Shown: positions 36,201-47,400 of the stretch, in pieces
Layout: each line of letters opens with the position of its first letter
Numbering within the stretch: the first letter of the stretch is position 1
Assembly (NCBI RefSeq): GCF_009727055.1
Contig: NC_052349.1
Location: forward strand, 32,011,997 to 32,075,996
Source of the DNA: Benincasa hispida
Lineage: Eukaryota > Streptophyta > Magnoliopsida > Cucurbitales > Cucurbitaceae
DNA length: 64,000 bases
Direction of reading: 5' to 3'
Position numbers and translations under genes: made by a program
Notes under the pieces: model-generated
Databases searched by the model: none
What the model was told of the DNA's origin: nothing
What the model saw: only the letters and a program-made list of their open reading frames with translations

Positions 36201-36926
36201 TTGATACCTTTGATATACTTGAACTACTAGTATATACCTTATACATTTGATATACTATTGATACAGGCTAGATAGACTATTAATAGACACTTAATATTCT
36301 TGATGTACCATTGATACACGATTGGAAATGACTAGTTATTCTAACGGTTGTAAATTGAAGGGCATTTATGTAAATAAAGACTTGTGAAAATTTTGTAAAT
36401 AAATATATCTTCTTTAATTAGGGCTACTTTATGTTGGAAATGGGAGGACTGACGTACAAAGAGGAGAGAGAAAATTGCATAGAAACTTACCAGCAGTGGA
36501 AACCGATAATTGACGAGTAATGTGGATAGCGATCGTCGGTATGTCGAAGATGGGCAACTCCATAGATCATTTGAAAAGTTGAAAAAGTTAGGTATGAGCA
36601 TTTGAAAAGTTCAAATATGGACATTCCCAATCCATAAGCACCAACCAAACTTTGTAAATCATAAAGAAAACACGTGGTATTTTTTAGATTGCCATTTGTT
36701 TGTTACTTGATTTAATTTAGTGGGGCAAAATCTTGAAAGATTTAAAATGCATTTTATTGCTCTATTTTTGAAAAAAGTTGAAAAGTTGAAAATTTTGACA
36801 TATTTGTAACATTTAAAAGGTTGAAGACATGCTTGCAAATCCCTAAACTCAAATTGACACCCAATACAATTTTCCTTTTTAGACCTATTATATTTTGATA
36901 ATTTATGATCCATTTTATAATCATTT
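33300..36926. other. AT-rich intergenic stretch with no recognisable gene
   Basis: Short frames (34850-35089, 35826-36041, 36064-36246, 36341-36601, 36659-36913, all minus) have no family motif and A/T-driven composition. There is a (TA)n(CA)n microsatellite at 34774-34800. There are also repeated TTGATATAC/GATACATTTGATA words around 36190-36320, a loose tandem pattern. Confidence 0.5.
34774..34800. repeat. microsatellite (TA)n(CA)n
   Basis: A run of TA dinucleotides passes directly into CA dinucleotides (TATATATATACACACACATA). Confidence 0.8.
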
Positions 36927-37135
36927 AGACCTCGTTTGTTAACGATCTGATTTCTGAGTTTTTACACCTCCAAATTTCTTACTTGGTTATCTACTTTTTA
37001 CCAATAGTTTAAAAAATCAAACCTAAATTTGAAAAAAAAATTAGCTTTTAAATTTTTTTTTTTTTTTTTTAAATTTGGCTAAAAGTCAATCATCTTACTT
37101 GATAGCGATACAAATCATTGTAACAAATAAATTGT
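36927..37135. mobile_element. diverged MITE related to 1993-2226
   Basis: It begins GACCTCGTTTGTTAACGATC, like the start of the MITE at 1993. It contains a long T run and ends near AATCATTGTAACAAATAAATTG, close to the internal wording of the other copy. It lies at the 3' broken end of the RLP pseudogene. The target duplication was not resolved. Confidence 0.45.
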
Positions 37136-38250
37136 TATTCATTGCATCAATGGCTTTCAAAGATGACAAGTTGGACAAAGAATCAAAGCCTCCACAGAAT
37201 TGATTGTTGCATAAAAGTAAGGTATTCAAATGAATGTGGAAGGTCTCTAGAAAAGTAATTATCAGACAATTTTAATAGATCTAAGTTGTCCATGGAGTCC
37301 CAACAATTAGGAAGTTGTCTTGATAATTGGTTGTTAGAAAGGTCCAATTCCTTTAAAGGAGAGATGCCAATTTTGCATAAGTATGTCAAGTCAGAAAAAT
37401 TATTATTTGAAGGACTGAGATATTGTGATTGAAAAAGAAAGGCAGGAATTCGGTCCACAAATTTGTTCGACTCAAAATTATTAGTCTCTATTCCTTTGAA
37501 GTAATTCAATGGCAAGTCTGAAATTTCACCCATGATTTTATTCCCAGAAAGATTTATGTAGTTCAAGTTTCGAGGCAAGTTGGTCCAAAACCAATGAGGA
37601 TTTATGTAGATAGATCCAAATATTTTAGATGTGTAACCTTTGCAAAATGAGTTTCACAAACTTCGCTTTCCAATGAATTGTCATTGAGATATAATTCCAA
37701 GTCTAATTCTTTTAAAGTTTGGAAAGAATCCACTAAAGTTATTTAATGCAAGATATAGAGACTGAAATGAGTGAAGCACACGTGGTCGAAAAGCTTTGAG
37801 AAAATTAGATACCGATCCTCCTATATTGTTTTGAGATAAGTGTAATGAATTTAAACTGCAAAGACTTCCGAAAGACTTGAGAGAACGAAAATTAACTTGA
37901 GTGGAATTTAGATCAAGAAATACTTGTAGATTGTTGGATCTAAGATTCAAATGAACGAGATTAGTTAAGTTGATCAACCATGAATAAAATTTGGAGGAAT
38001 TGAAATTAATATGATTCCAAGAGAGGTCCAACTCAACTAGAAATCTTGAGAAATTGGTGTTTGAATGATGAGAGGATAGAATAGGTGTTGGAAGGCCACA
38101 ATAGCTTAAAAACAAACTTTGTAACACAGGAAGTTTGTTAATCGCAATTGTCCAAAAAAGTCAAGATATTTTTTAACATAGAAAGCAAAAGGATGAGATG
38201 GATGGAAGCAAAATACCAAATCAGAGCCATGGATACTCTCATTGTATGCT
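37136..38250 (-). pseudogene. LRR receptor-like protein pseudogene with large deletion
   Basis: The minus strand starts with the RLP signal-peptide region (the same words as the gene at 22122: ATGGATGGAAGCAAAATACC, plus 38200-38250). It then jumps at about 38150-38180 into INKLPVLQSLFLSYCGL, having lost about 500 bp that code for the cysteine cap and first LRRs. Further LRRs follow: LVELDLSWNHINF, LVHLNLRSNNLQV, LNSLHLSQNNIGG, then NLNYINLSGNKIMGEISD and LKELDLSNNQLSRQLPNC. Frameshifts occur near 37600 and 37215, where NNQFCGGFDSLSNLSSLKA continues in another frame. The 3' end is cut at a MITE. There is no C-cap or membrane anchor. The gene is dead. Confidence 0.85.
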
Positions 38251-38429
38251 TCAATTTATAATTAAATTTAGAAGTCGTATGTAAAATTATGAGATGTTTT
38301 ATGAAGTTAAAAAAAGTTTATTAGGATGAAGTATCTTTTTGGTCCCTGGTTTTGATTCTTCTTTTCATTTGATCCCTGATTTTGATTCTTGTTTTCATTG
38401 CTCCCTAGGTTTCAAGATGCATTACACAT
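38251..38429. other. upstream flank of the RLP pseudogene, non-coding
   Basis: Words shared with the flank at 41660-41705 (CAATTTATAATAAAATTTAG, then ATCGCATGTAAAA) show it is RLP promoter DNA. It is followed by two copies of a TTTTGATTCTT/GGTCCCTG motif. Confidence 0.55.
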
Positions 38430-39398
38430 TATAACTTAAATATATGCATAATACATAAATTAAGGCATAAATATCTCAACAAAAACAAAGAAGGTACATT
38501 TTTACCTAAACAAGCAAAAAGTTTCGTCCACATTGTTTAATTTTTTTCTTACATATATATTGTGCTACTTGAAACTTTAAATTGAGAATCAAGATTCTAA
38601 CATATTTTCATAGAAATTTTGAATGGTTCAATATGACTTAAATTTCACGTAATGTGATATCTTTTAATTTGATTGGGAGTGACTAAAGAGGGAAAACTAT
38701 AATCTTAATTTTTAGTCCTTTCATTCTATCACAAGTAGTCAATATCTTTGAAAACTCCAGTAGTGAAATAAAAATGGAAGACTTTGTATAAGTTATACTT
38801 CAAACTCTCATTTTAGAGGTCGCCATCTAAATTAACCTATGTTATCGGTTAGGGTTAGAAAATTCAGAGAGAAGACTCTCACACCTCATTGATACTTTTC
38901 AAATAACTTTTATTTTATTATTTGTTTATTTATTATGAGAATTAGGTCATTGGATATATGTTTGTGTCAAGACATTGAAGTTATTGATACAAGTTGGAAT
39001 GCTTTCATAAATATAATAGTTGGTTGTCAGAGAAGATTCAATGCTAACAAAGAGAGTTATGAAATTCACATAAGCCAGTTTTGTCAAAAAAATTATTATT
39101 TGAAAGATGAAGTGAAGTGATTGAAAAGAAAGGCGGAATTTCCACCACAATTTGTTAAACTCAAAATTGATAAAGCATTCCTTTGAAGTATTTCACTAAC
39201 AAATCAAGAACTTTGCCCATGATTTTATCTAAAAAAGGTCTATGTGCCAAAGGTTTGGACCCAAGTTGTTTCCAAAACCAATGAAGAATGATGTCTAAAA
39301 TTTCAGTAAATGAAATATCAATGTAGAAAAATTTTGAGTTTGAAGCCATCTGAAAAAGGAAGGTCCCATCATTATACTGTGAAACCAATGAAAGGAAG
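38430..39398. repeat. duplicated RLP-locus segment D2 (partner 31560-32509)
   Basis: It is near-identical to D1, including the LTR-end words (ATATATGCATAATACATAAATTAAGG at 38445-38470, shown here only as a marker) and the RLP fragment. Several single-base deletions relative to D1 are seen. One inserted phrase near 38585-38620 is absent from D1. Confidence 0.85.
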
Positions 39399-39440
39399 CC
39401 ATTGAAGATTTGTGATGCTTTGAGGTTGGAGATATACTCC
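39161..39440 (-). pseudogene. LRR receptor-like protein fragment (D2)
   Basis: The minus frame 39442-39161 contains FFYIDISFTEI, ILHWFWKQLGSKPLAH and KIMGKVLDLLVKYFKGM. The alternative frame gives GPSFFRWLQTQN. It is the same RLP segment as in D1 (32110-32470) with extra frameshifts. Confidence 0.8.
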
Positions 39441-39597
39441 AAGCCGTTGTTTGCTTCATCATTATACTACTTTGAGAAAAGACCCTCAAGCTTAGGGGAT
39501 CGTAAGGTAATCAAGTGAAGTGTTCTTTCTTGAACGGAAAAGATAAGCTGCAAGTGAGAGGTAAGTCTCACATCTTGAGGAACACAAGTCTCTTGTG
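39400..39597 (+). mobile_element. fragment of the copia A LTR, cut by a family B LTR
   Basis: It is homologous to 32510-32700 and 47745-47935 (GTGCTTCATCATTATACTAC-like start, then CTCAAGCTTAGGGG and CTGCAAGTGAGAGGTAAGTC). It stops at 39597, where TGTTGGGGATTG begins. Confidence 0.7.
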
Positions 39598-41354
39598 TGT
39601 TGGGGATTGTGCCTAAGTCTCGTGTCTATAGTTTGTAAACAACTTTGTACGAACACTTGTGATGTATAATTATATGATATTTACTTCACCTCTTGACTTT
39701 GCACATTTAGATGTTTTTTTATTTTACCAAAAACAATAAACTTAATATCCCTGGTTGTCTTTATGTAACTTAAGCATGTATGTAATGACATACAAGTGGA
39801 TCATGTTCTTAAATGACAACCAAAATGTTTGTAGTATATGGATATAGAAGGGAAACCTATCCTGGTAAACTACGGACCACCGCTTTTGTGGAATTGTTAC
39901 AAATGTTGTGACTTGTCACAGATGGTCTGATCTTGATTATTCGTGCAATGGATATGCGAGTGGGAGCTTCTATATAAAGAGTTTGTTAGACCTAACCTCG
40001 AAGTCTTAATGTCTTGTCATATATAACTCCGTTTCATGACTGAGACTTCACTTCACTAGGATGACCATAGGTAACATGACCTCAATCCTGAGTGAGTTGG
40101 GACTCCTGTCATTGAGGGTGGTCCTTTGATTGCATGGGTGCGAGTGGCCAGTGCGTCGACTCAACCTACCATTTTGGGGATTCGTTCTGATTTGGGAGCT
40201 AGACTCATCGTTCACAAGATGGAGTTCACTCCTTCCCAAAGTAGGGGTAATAGATAATTGCTCTCTTAAGGTTCATCTCGGGGCTTGAATGATGTGGACC
40301 TGCACGCACTTTCTCATGGCCCGAGAGGTGTTCACACATAGTAGGACTATGTTGTATTGTTCATTAGAGGGATCAATGATACTTAAGGAGGAAGATGTAG
40401 TTACAGGATAAAACAGTACATTGGCCTGCTGTAATTACGAGCATCTGTGAAGAATCATCGTACTGATGATTGGTTATATCTAATGGACATAGAAATATAT
40501 CTATGGCAAGAAGAGTTCAACTGTCGATCTTTAATGGAATGCCTGGCAGTTAACGGATGGTGGATATCGTGACTAAAGAGTTTAGTTAGCTATTCACGTA
40601 CCGTTGGAGCTTCGAGTCATAGGTTCATAAGGTCCCCTTGGTAGCTTGGATACAAGTTGAGAGTCAGTTTTTGGGTTAGTTTGAAATATTCAAATTGACA
40701 AGAGGGAGTTCGATTATATATGATATAATTAAACGAGTTAATTAAATATGATATAATTAACTTTATGTATGAGATACATTAATTTGGAAGAAATTGGATA
40801 TAAATATGATTTATATCTAGTAGAGAAAAATATTATAATTAATATATGATATTAATTTATATATTATGAATATGATAAGATCACATTCATTGGACGGTTA
40901 TAAAGGAAATGGGACGACGTCTTTTCTGTTCTAATAACGGATGAGTGTATTGAAAGATCACTTTGAGATGCATAAATAGCTGACGGCATGTTAAGCATGA
41001 GAGGTGTGGATATTGTGTTAAAGAGAGTGTCATCGCTTAGAAAATCAGTGCCTATACGATAGTGCCTGCACGATCTCTTACATATATGATATTGCTAACC
41101 GATCGCTTACCAATTACACCTTCACGCGCTATTAACTAAACGATCGTTTACCTTTTCTTAAGCGATCGTTTAGCTCCCGATGTTTACTAAACGATCGTAT
41201 ATAAGACCGTTTAGTTTTTCCTACACGATTGTTTAGACGATCGCTCACCCTTTTCCTACACGATCGTTTAGATTATCGCTTACCCTTTCCTACAAGATTG
41301 TTTAGACGATCGCTTACTTTTTCCTACACGATCATATACTTCACCTAAATGATC
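39598..41354 (+). mobile_element. LTR of copia family B, 3' truncated (plus strand)
   Basis: It begins TGTTGGGGATTGTGCCTAAGTCTCG and is the reverse-orientation counterpart of the solo LTRs at 5906-7995 and 44825-46905 over about 1.75 kb. It ends inside the palindrome array (CACCTAAATGATC), where RLP coding sequence (AAGCAATATCCTCAAAGAC) takes over. The last 300-400 bp of the LTR and any right-hand duplication are therefore missing. The ORF 40048-40239 is not conserved. Confidence 0.8.
41040..41354. repeat. palindrome array in the truncated LTR
   Basis: About ten CGATCG-centred units occur, including CTAAACGATCGTTTAC and ACACGATCGTTTAGA variants. Several are joined by the linker CTTACCCTTTCCTACA, which itself repeats, so part of the array is a higher-order tandem repeat (41215-41335). 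Confidence 0.85.
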
Positions 41355-41640
41355 AAGCAATATCCTCAAAGACAATTTGCTAAACGATCAAACAAATTAT
41401 TGCTAAGATCCAAGTATTTAAGGTGTGAAAACTGAGTCAAGGAAGAACCAACCTCACCCTCCAAATACCTTTCATAATTATCAGAGGCATGAAGATCAAG
41501 TCCAATGATATGATGATGAGTGGTAGTAGTGTTGCTGCATTCAACACCTTTCCAATTGCAATAATCACTGTTGACATCTGTGTCCCAAGAAAAGAGTATG
41601 TTCTCATTGTATGTTGTGGGTGAAGACTATTAATTGGTAA
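41355..41640 (-). pseudogene. RLP N-terminal fragment fused to an LTR
   Basis: It matches 22457-22920 of the RLP at 22122. It includes the D-L-H-A-S-D-N-Y-E segment, the THHHIIGLD and CNWKGVEC region and the DTDVNSDC run. The signal peptide and start of the cap are deleted (it jumps from CCCAAGAAAAGAGTAT to TTCTCATTGTATG at about 41600). At 41378-41384 seven bases (TGCTAAA) are inserted before CGATCAAAC, making an LTR-like GCTAAACGATC inside RLP sequence. Confidence 0.85.
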
Positions 41641-43480
41641 ATTATGTTCCCCAAACTTGTCAATTTATAATAAAATTTAGAAATCGCATGTAAAAACATG
41701 AGATTTTTTTTTTTATCAATATTAAAATTAAATTTAAATTTTTACTTCATAATTATTTTAAATATGCATATCAATTAATGTTGATATATTCGTAGAAATT
41801 TCAAATGGTTCAATATGACTTAAATTTCTCGTGATGTGATGTTTTAATCTGATTGAAAATGACTATATTGCAATTGGAGAGTAAAGACTTCAAATATTTT
41901 AATTTTTAGTCCTTCCATATTTTCAAAAGTGGTGCATATCTTTGAAGAATCTTATAGTGGAAGACTTTCATACGGGAAGACTTGCATAAGTTATACCTTA
42001 AATCAATATTTTAGAGGTCGGCATCTAAATTAACCTAAGACACATGTGTATTTAACCGGTTAGACCTGCTCCACCCAATTACACGAGAATAGAAAGGGGT
42101 GGAGTGAGCTGTTATTATTCAAATATAGAATAATGAATCAAAATATTTACAAAATATAACAAAATTTTAAAATTATCAATGATATTCTATCACTGTCTAT
42201 CAGTAACATTGATAAACACTAATAGAAGTCTATTGGTATTTATCAACGTCTATCATTGATAGTTATAAAATTTTGCTATATCTTGTAAATATTTTTAATA
42301 GTTTTACCATTTAAAATAATTTCTCTTTAAGAGCGAAGAGAAAAGATAAGAGACAAGAGAAGAAGATCAGAGAGGAGGAAATAAATTATTTAACAGATCA
42401 TACCAAAGTGAGCTTAACTAAGTAATTGACATGAACTTTTTAGTTTTTATTATAGGGATCGAAGGTATGATCTAACATTGAATATTTTTAAAATTTTGTG
42501 CTAATTATTCAAGGAGCCACTTAGCTTGAAGAGAAGTTGTAAATTTACAAAAATGATAATCCAAAAAGAAAATGGTTTAATTTTTATTCCACGTTTACAT
42601 TTATCATTTTTATGATTTTACCTATTATTTTATTATTAATAAATACATTTCTTTTTGCAAAGGTCATAATTTTTAGGGTTTTTATATTGTATTTCAAATT
42701 CGATGAAAATATTTATAAAAATAGGAAAAAAAATCAATTATAGCAAACACGTTTTAACATTTTACAAATTTCTAAATTGCCTTTTTTATTTTGTTAGAGA
42801 TTCTTGTTTGGTTTTTGTCATTAAGTGGAAATCTATCCTTCAAAGGAAAAAACTCCAAAAATCAAGGAGATTAATGTAATATAAATCGAATTTAATAAAT
42901 ACTAAATTCAGTTTGAATTTTTTAAAATATTTTAATTATAAAATAATATTAAAAATTTAATATGAGAGAGTGCAAACATTATCCTAAAAGTAAGGGATAT
43001 ATACCATATTCGTTAATAAAAAATCATTAAATGAAGATATAAAATTAATGATGACATATAATGAAATTAACTATTTAAAGAAAAAATTTCAAATAATTGT
43101 TACTAAAAAAAACATTTTGAATTGTTTTTAATATTTTAATTACAAATTAATATGGAATTTGGGAGAAAGAGTGTACTACAAGGTTAGAATTATCTAAAAA
43201 AGGGGAAATTTAGTTATGAAATATAACAAGTTTAAAACATGTAAAATATTGTTGATGAAGTAGGTCAATTTTATGATTTTTTTTTCAAAAAGAAAAAAAG
43301 AAAAAATTATTGGAAAAGGTGCCTTTTTGGTTATAGGTTTTGGTTGTAATTTCTATTTGATTTTTTCGCTTCAAAATGTTACCAATGACCATTTTTTATA
43401 ACTATTTTTTTTCTTTTATTTAGTTTTTGAAGATTAAGCCTATATTCTTTCATTTTCATACAATGATGAATATCTTTCTT
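41641..43480. other. RLP upstream flank with MITE; no gene
   Basis: 41641-41679 and 42953-43280 correspond to the contiguous flank 22900-23269. The 1280 bp in between are absent from that copy. The 1280 bp hold a MITE (42139-42297) and AT-rich non-coding DNA. Confidence 0.7.
42139..42297. mobile_element. MITE with long inverted repeats (about 55 bp arms)
   Basis: The left arm AAAATATTTACAAAATATAAC, continued by AAAATT(T)TA and ATTATCAATGATA, pairs with the right arm TATCATTGATAGTTATAAAA and GTAAATATTTTT with few mismatches. The centre carries further inverted copies of TCTATCA/TGATAGA type. It has no coding capacity. The transcript would form a long hairpin. Confidence 0.75.
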
Positions 43481-44301
43481 AAGTACAAGAGATGAATTAT
43501 TGGCCAAAATCTAAAAACAAAAACAAGTATTTGAAACTACTCTTTTCGTTTTCAAAAATTTAGCTTGGTTTTAAAAACACTTCTATAGAGTGGATAACAA
43601 AAAAAGAAAACTAAAGGTAGAAGAGATGTTTGTAGGCTTAACTTTCAAAAATTAAAAACAAAAAATTAAATAATTACCGAATATGGCCTTATCTTTTAAG
43701 TTTAGAATTTGGTTTCAATTTAGTCACTGAATTTTAAATTTACATTTTTAATCTTGATTTTTTATTAATTACTTTTTTATGTATTTAGTGTTAATGTCTA
43801 CTAATTAATTTAAAATAATTATAGTAAATTAAGTTTCCCTTTTTTCTTTATCACTATTAATTTTAAATTTCAAAATTTACTTCAAAATTATTTTAAATAC
43901 GCGATATACTCATTCTGAAAAATATAATAGCTTATACCATCAAGATTTTTGCACTAAATTTTAATTTATTTAAGTATGTGGAAATAGAAGCAATTAATCA
44001 AAATAATGTTTTTTTTTAAAAAGGAAAAAGAAATCATTAGATAAAAATGACTTCCACCCCGACATGTCTATCCTTTCTTTAAATAAAGATAAATATAGAA
44101 AACATAAAGCATACATACAGTTGATCATTAGATGTCCCCCTGTTAAAATGTTGTTCAACTAATAAAAACTGTGGAAATAATATTTGAATGAATATTTTCA
44201 ATCTTAATTTGAGATTTTCAAAGAGAACTTATAGAAAGGACGATAACTAAATTTCATAATTATATGCATAATACATAAATTAAGGCCTAAATACCTCAAC
44301 A
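43480..44301 (-). mobile_element. 3' LTR (with an inner MITE-like segment) of copia element C
   Basis: On the minus strand the LTR starts TGTTGAGGTATTTAGGCC (44301) directly after a GAGGGAGGG polypurine tract (44302-44310). Homologous blocks occur at 30790-31617 and 38430-38481. The left boundary is approximate. Confidence 0.65.
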
Positions 44302-44310
44302 CCCTCCCTC
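44302..44310 (-). other. polypurine tract of copia element C
   Basis: GAGGGAGGG on the minus strand lies immediately before TGTTGAGG. It is the usual second-strand primer for plant copia elements. Confidence 0.7.
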
Positions 44311-44824
44311 AAATTCGAGGTGGTAGAGACAACTTGAGTTTGTGAATAGATAAACTGAAGCAATTGGATGACTGAAATTGAAGCGCAATTCTGAATCAAA
44401 ACACAATAGATCTAAGAAGGAAACAGAAATCCATGAAGTAGTAGAACAAAGAAAACTTCTGGGCTGTAAACAGTAACTCACAAACTTCTAGGTTGGAAAT
44501 AGAGACCTACATAGAGATCTCAAACAAAACCTACGAACTTCTGAACTGAAAACAGAGATGTATGAATGTCAAATTCGAAAACGGAATAGAACAGAGCTAA
44601 AACACATTAACAAAGTCAAATCGAAACTAGGCTTGACTGAACCAAACCAAATCAAAATGAACCAAGTTTTTTTTAATAGAACTGGATCAAACAAATCAAA
44701 TCAAAATTGCCAACTACTTGATACGAGTCTTTATATACTCTAATTGCACATCCTTTCTTCTGATGCACTCTCTATTGATACGAGTCTTATTGATACGAGT
44801 CTTCATTATATCCCAAGAGCTTAT
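44311..44824 (-). mobile_element. 3' non-coding end of copia element C
   Basis: There is no intact coding region. Imperfect repeats of CTGTTTTCAGTTCAGAAGTT on the minus strand (44420-44560) and three copies of TTGATACGAGTCT (44717-44805) are present. It continues at 46906 beyond the solo LTR, as the CTTAT duplication shows. Confidence 0.65.
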
Positions 44825-46905
44825 TGAAGGAACTCTTATACAAGAGTACCTATGAGCGGAAGCAGATCTTTCCAATTTCATTGTGACAGAATTTCCACAC
44901 ATACATTCTAACATACAGATATGTATTGAAAATCCTAATTACTAGCATGCTTTAAAAGATAAAATATAAGAGACTGAGAGACTTACTAGTTGAAGACTTT
45001 TTTCAGAAATCTCAGTCTCTTATCAACGGTCGTCTACACGAACAAAAGGTAACGAACAGTAGCGCACGAACAAAAGGTAATGCGGACGACACCACCACTC
45101 GAAGCCCTCAATACTCTCGGAGTGAGAATCCAAAGGGTGGACTTTGATGGAATTGGTAGAAGGGAGGAGGAAAGGTTATCGTGTACTACGAACAAGCAAG
45201 TAAGAGAAAGGGAAGACTATCGTATAGTCGGGTGCTTGATCGTTTAGAGTGAGGTACACGACCGTGTAGTAAAAGCTAAGCGATTGTCTATACGATCGTT
45301 TAGTTTAGCTCAAGTGCTAAGCGATTGTTTAGAAAAGGTAAAAGATCATTTAGGAAATCGCGGGCAATCGTTTAGCACGGGTGTGAGATCGTTTAGTAAG
45401 TAGGCGTTATCGTAAAGCCTCTCAACACTAAGCGATAGAAAGTTAACACACCGTGAACGATTATGTGTCTTTCGTGCAAAATGAAAATCGTTTTCATTTT
45501 ATTCTTCAGTTACTAGAACTGAATTGAACTTCCCACTATCGCACGAATTGGGAGAAAACTTCGGCCAATTATCTTATAACCGCCCAATTAATAAAATAAT
45601 GAATATAATCATATTATATTCTTAACCTATAATTTGATATCATATATCATCTATAGTGTTTTCTCTTCTACTTGATATAAATCATATTTATATCCAATTT
45701 CCTCCAAAATAATGTATCTCATATATTTAGTCAATCATATCATATATAATTAACCAGTTCAATTATATTATATATAATCGAACCCCCTCTTGTCAATTTG
45801 AACATTTCAAACTGACCCAAAAACTGATTCTCAACTTTTATCTAAGCTACCAAGGGGACTTTATGGACCTATGGCTCGAAACTCCAACGATACGTGAATA
45901 GCTGACTAAACTCTTTAGACACGAGATCCACCATCTGTTAACTGCCAGACATTCCACTAAAGATCGATAACTGAATTCTTCTTACCACAGATATATTTCT
46001 GTGTCTATCGGATATAACCAATCATGAGTAAGATAAACCTGCACAGATGCTTGTAAGTACAGTTGGGAAAATTTACGTTTTGCCCTTGTAGTTACATCTC
46101 ACTCCTTAAGTACCACTGATCCCTCTAATGAACAATACAACATAGTCCAACTATGTGTGAACACCTCTCGAGCCATGAGAAGGTGTGTGGCGCCACATCG
46201 TTCAAGCCCTGAAATAAGCCCTTAAGGGAGGTGTCTATCTACTTGCCCCTGCTTCGGGGAAGAAGTGAATTTCATCTTGTGTAGCTGAGTTTCCAGCTCC
46301 CAAATAAGACGAATCCCCAAAGTGGTAGGTTTGAGTCGGCGGCCTGGCCACTCGCACCCATGCAAATAAAAGAACCACCCTCAATGGTAGGAGTTCTCAA
46401 CTCACTCAGGATTGAGGTCATGTTACCTATGGTCATCCTAGTGAAGTGAAGTCTCTGTTATGAATGGTGTTATATAACGAGACATTAACACTTCGTGGTT
46501 AGGTCTTATACAAACTCTTTGTATAGGAATCCCCCGCCCGCATGTCCTTTACACCAATGATCAGGATCAGACCATCTGTGACAAGTCACAACACTTGTAA
46601 CTATTACACAAAGCGGGTCGCATCCATAGAGTAACTAGGATAAGGTTTCCCTCCTATATTCATATACTACAGACCATTTTGGTTATCATTTAAGACATGA
46701 TCAACTTGTATGTCACCACATACATGCTTAAGTTACATAAAGACAATCAAGGATTTTAGTTTATTGATTTGTGGTAAAGTAAATAAAACATTCAGATGAG
46801 CAAAATCAAGAAATGAAATAAATATCATATATTATACATCATAAGTATTCGTACAAACTATTTACAAAATACAGAACACGAGACTTTAGGGCATCAACCC
46901 CAACA
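44825..46905 (-). mobile_element. solo LTR of copia family B, 2081 bp, TSD CTTAT
   Basis: The ends are TGTTGGGGTTGATGCCC (minus, at 46905) and GAGTTCCTTCA (minus, at 44825). They are flanked by perfect CTTAT duplications (44820-44824 and 46906-46910). It aligns with 5906-7995 over its whole length and has the same palindrome array. It splits the RNase H region of copia element C, whose frame reads YDTYK right at the duplication. Confidence 0.9.
45230..45425. repeat. palindrome array in the solo LTR
   Basis: CGATCG-centred units with TTTAG/CTAAA arms occur at the same LTR position as in 5906-7995 (for example TGATCGTTTAGAGTGAGG and CTATACGATCGTTTAGT). It is more decayed than the arrays in element B. 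Confidence 0.8.
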
Positions 46906-47270
46906 CTTATAAGTATCATAAACAAAATAGTAAAGACCATAGTTTGTCGTACCTTTGATGTATCGAAGAACTCTCCTTGCTGCCTTCAAGTGTGTGGTTG
47001 TTGGTTTCTCCATCAAGCGACTGAAAACTCCAACTGCATAAAGAATGTCAAGCTTTGTGCATGTTAAATATTGCAAACTTCCAACCAAGCTTTTAAAGAG
47101 TGTTTTGTCTACTCTTTCTCCTTCCTTCGCAACGTAAAAGTTGGATTCCCCATTCCACTGGTGTGTTTATGGGATTAGAATAATTGATCTTGAACATCTT
47201 GATCACTTCCTTAGCATAGCCTTCTTGTGTGATAAATGGAGAAATAAAATACCTAGTTTTAATTACTTCA
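46906..47270 (-). pseudogene. copia element C reverse transcriptase/RNase H fragment
   Basis: The minus frame 47088-46906 reads MVGSLQYLTCTKLDILYAVG and RLMEKPTTTHLKAARRVLRY with IKGTTNYGLYY. This is the conserved RT-RNase H connection of Ty1/copia (LVGSLMYLTATRPDIMYAV type). Upstream, FITQEGYAKEVIKMFKINYS and NPINTPVEWG are readable with a frameshift (47230-47130). The rest of pol is missing. To the right it meets an RLP tail fragment. Confidence 0.85.
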
Positions 47271-47280
47271 TTAAAATTTC

Positions 47281-47390
47281 TTGATTATATTTCTTAGAAA
47301 CTTAAAGTATGTATGTCTCCATCTCTTAAAGAGTAGAAGACTACCAATGATTCCCCAGAAGACAATTATAAATCCAGATGAAATGGTGTT
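47281..47390 (-). pseudogene. RLP transmembrane and cytoplasmic-tail fragment
   Basis: The minus strand reads SGFIIVFWGIIGSLLLFKRW and RHTYFKFLRN. This is the single C-terminal membrane helix with its G-x-x-x-G-like small residues and the short basic tail typical of Cf-9-type RLPs. The extracellular part is missing: the LTR of copia A begins at 47401. It is the reference for the tail at the end of the shortened RLP at 22122. Confidence 0.8.
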
Positions 47391-47400
47391 ACACTATGTG

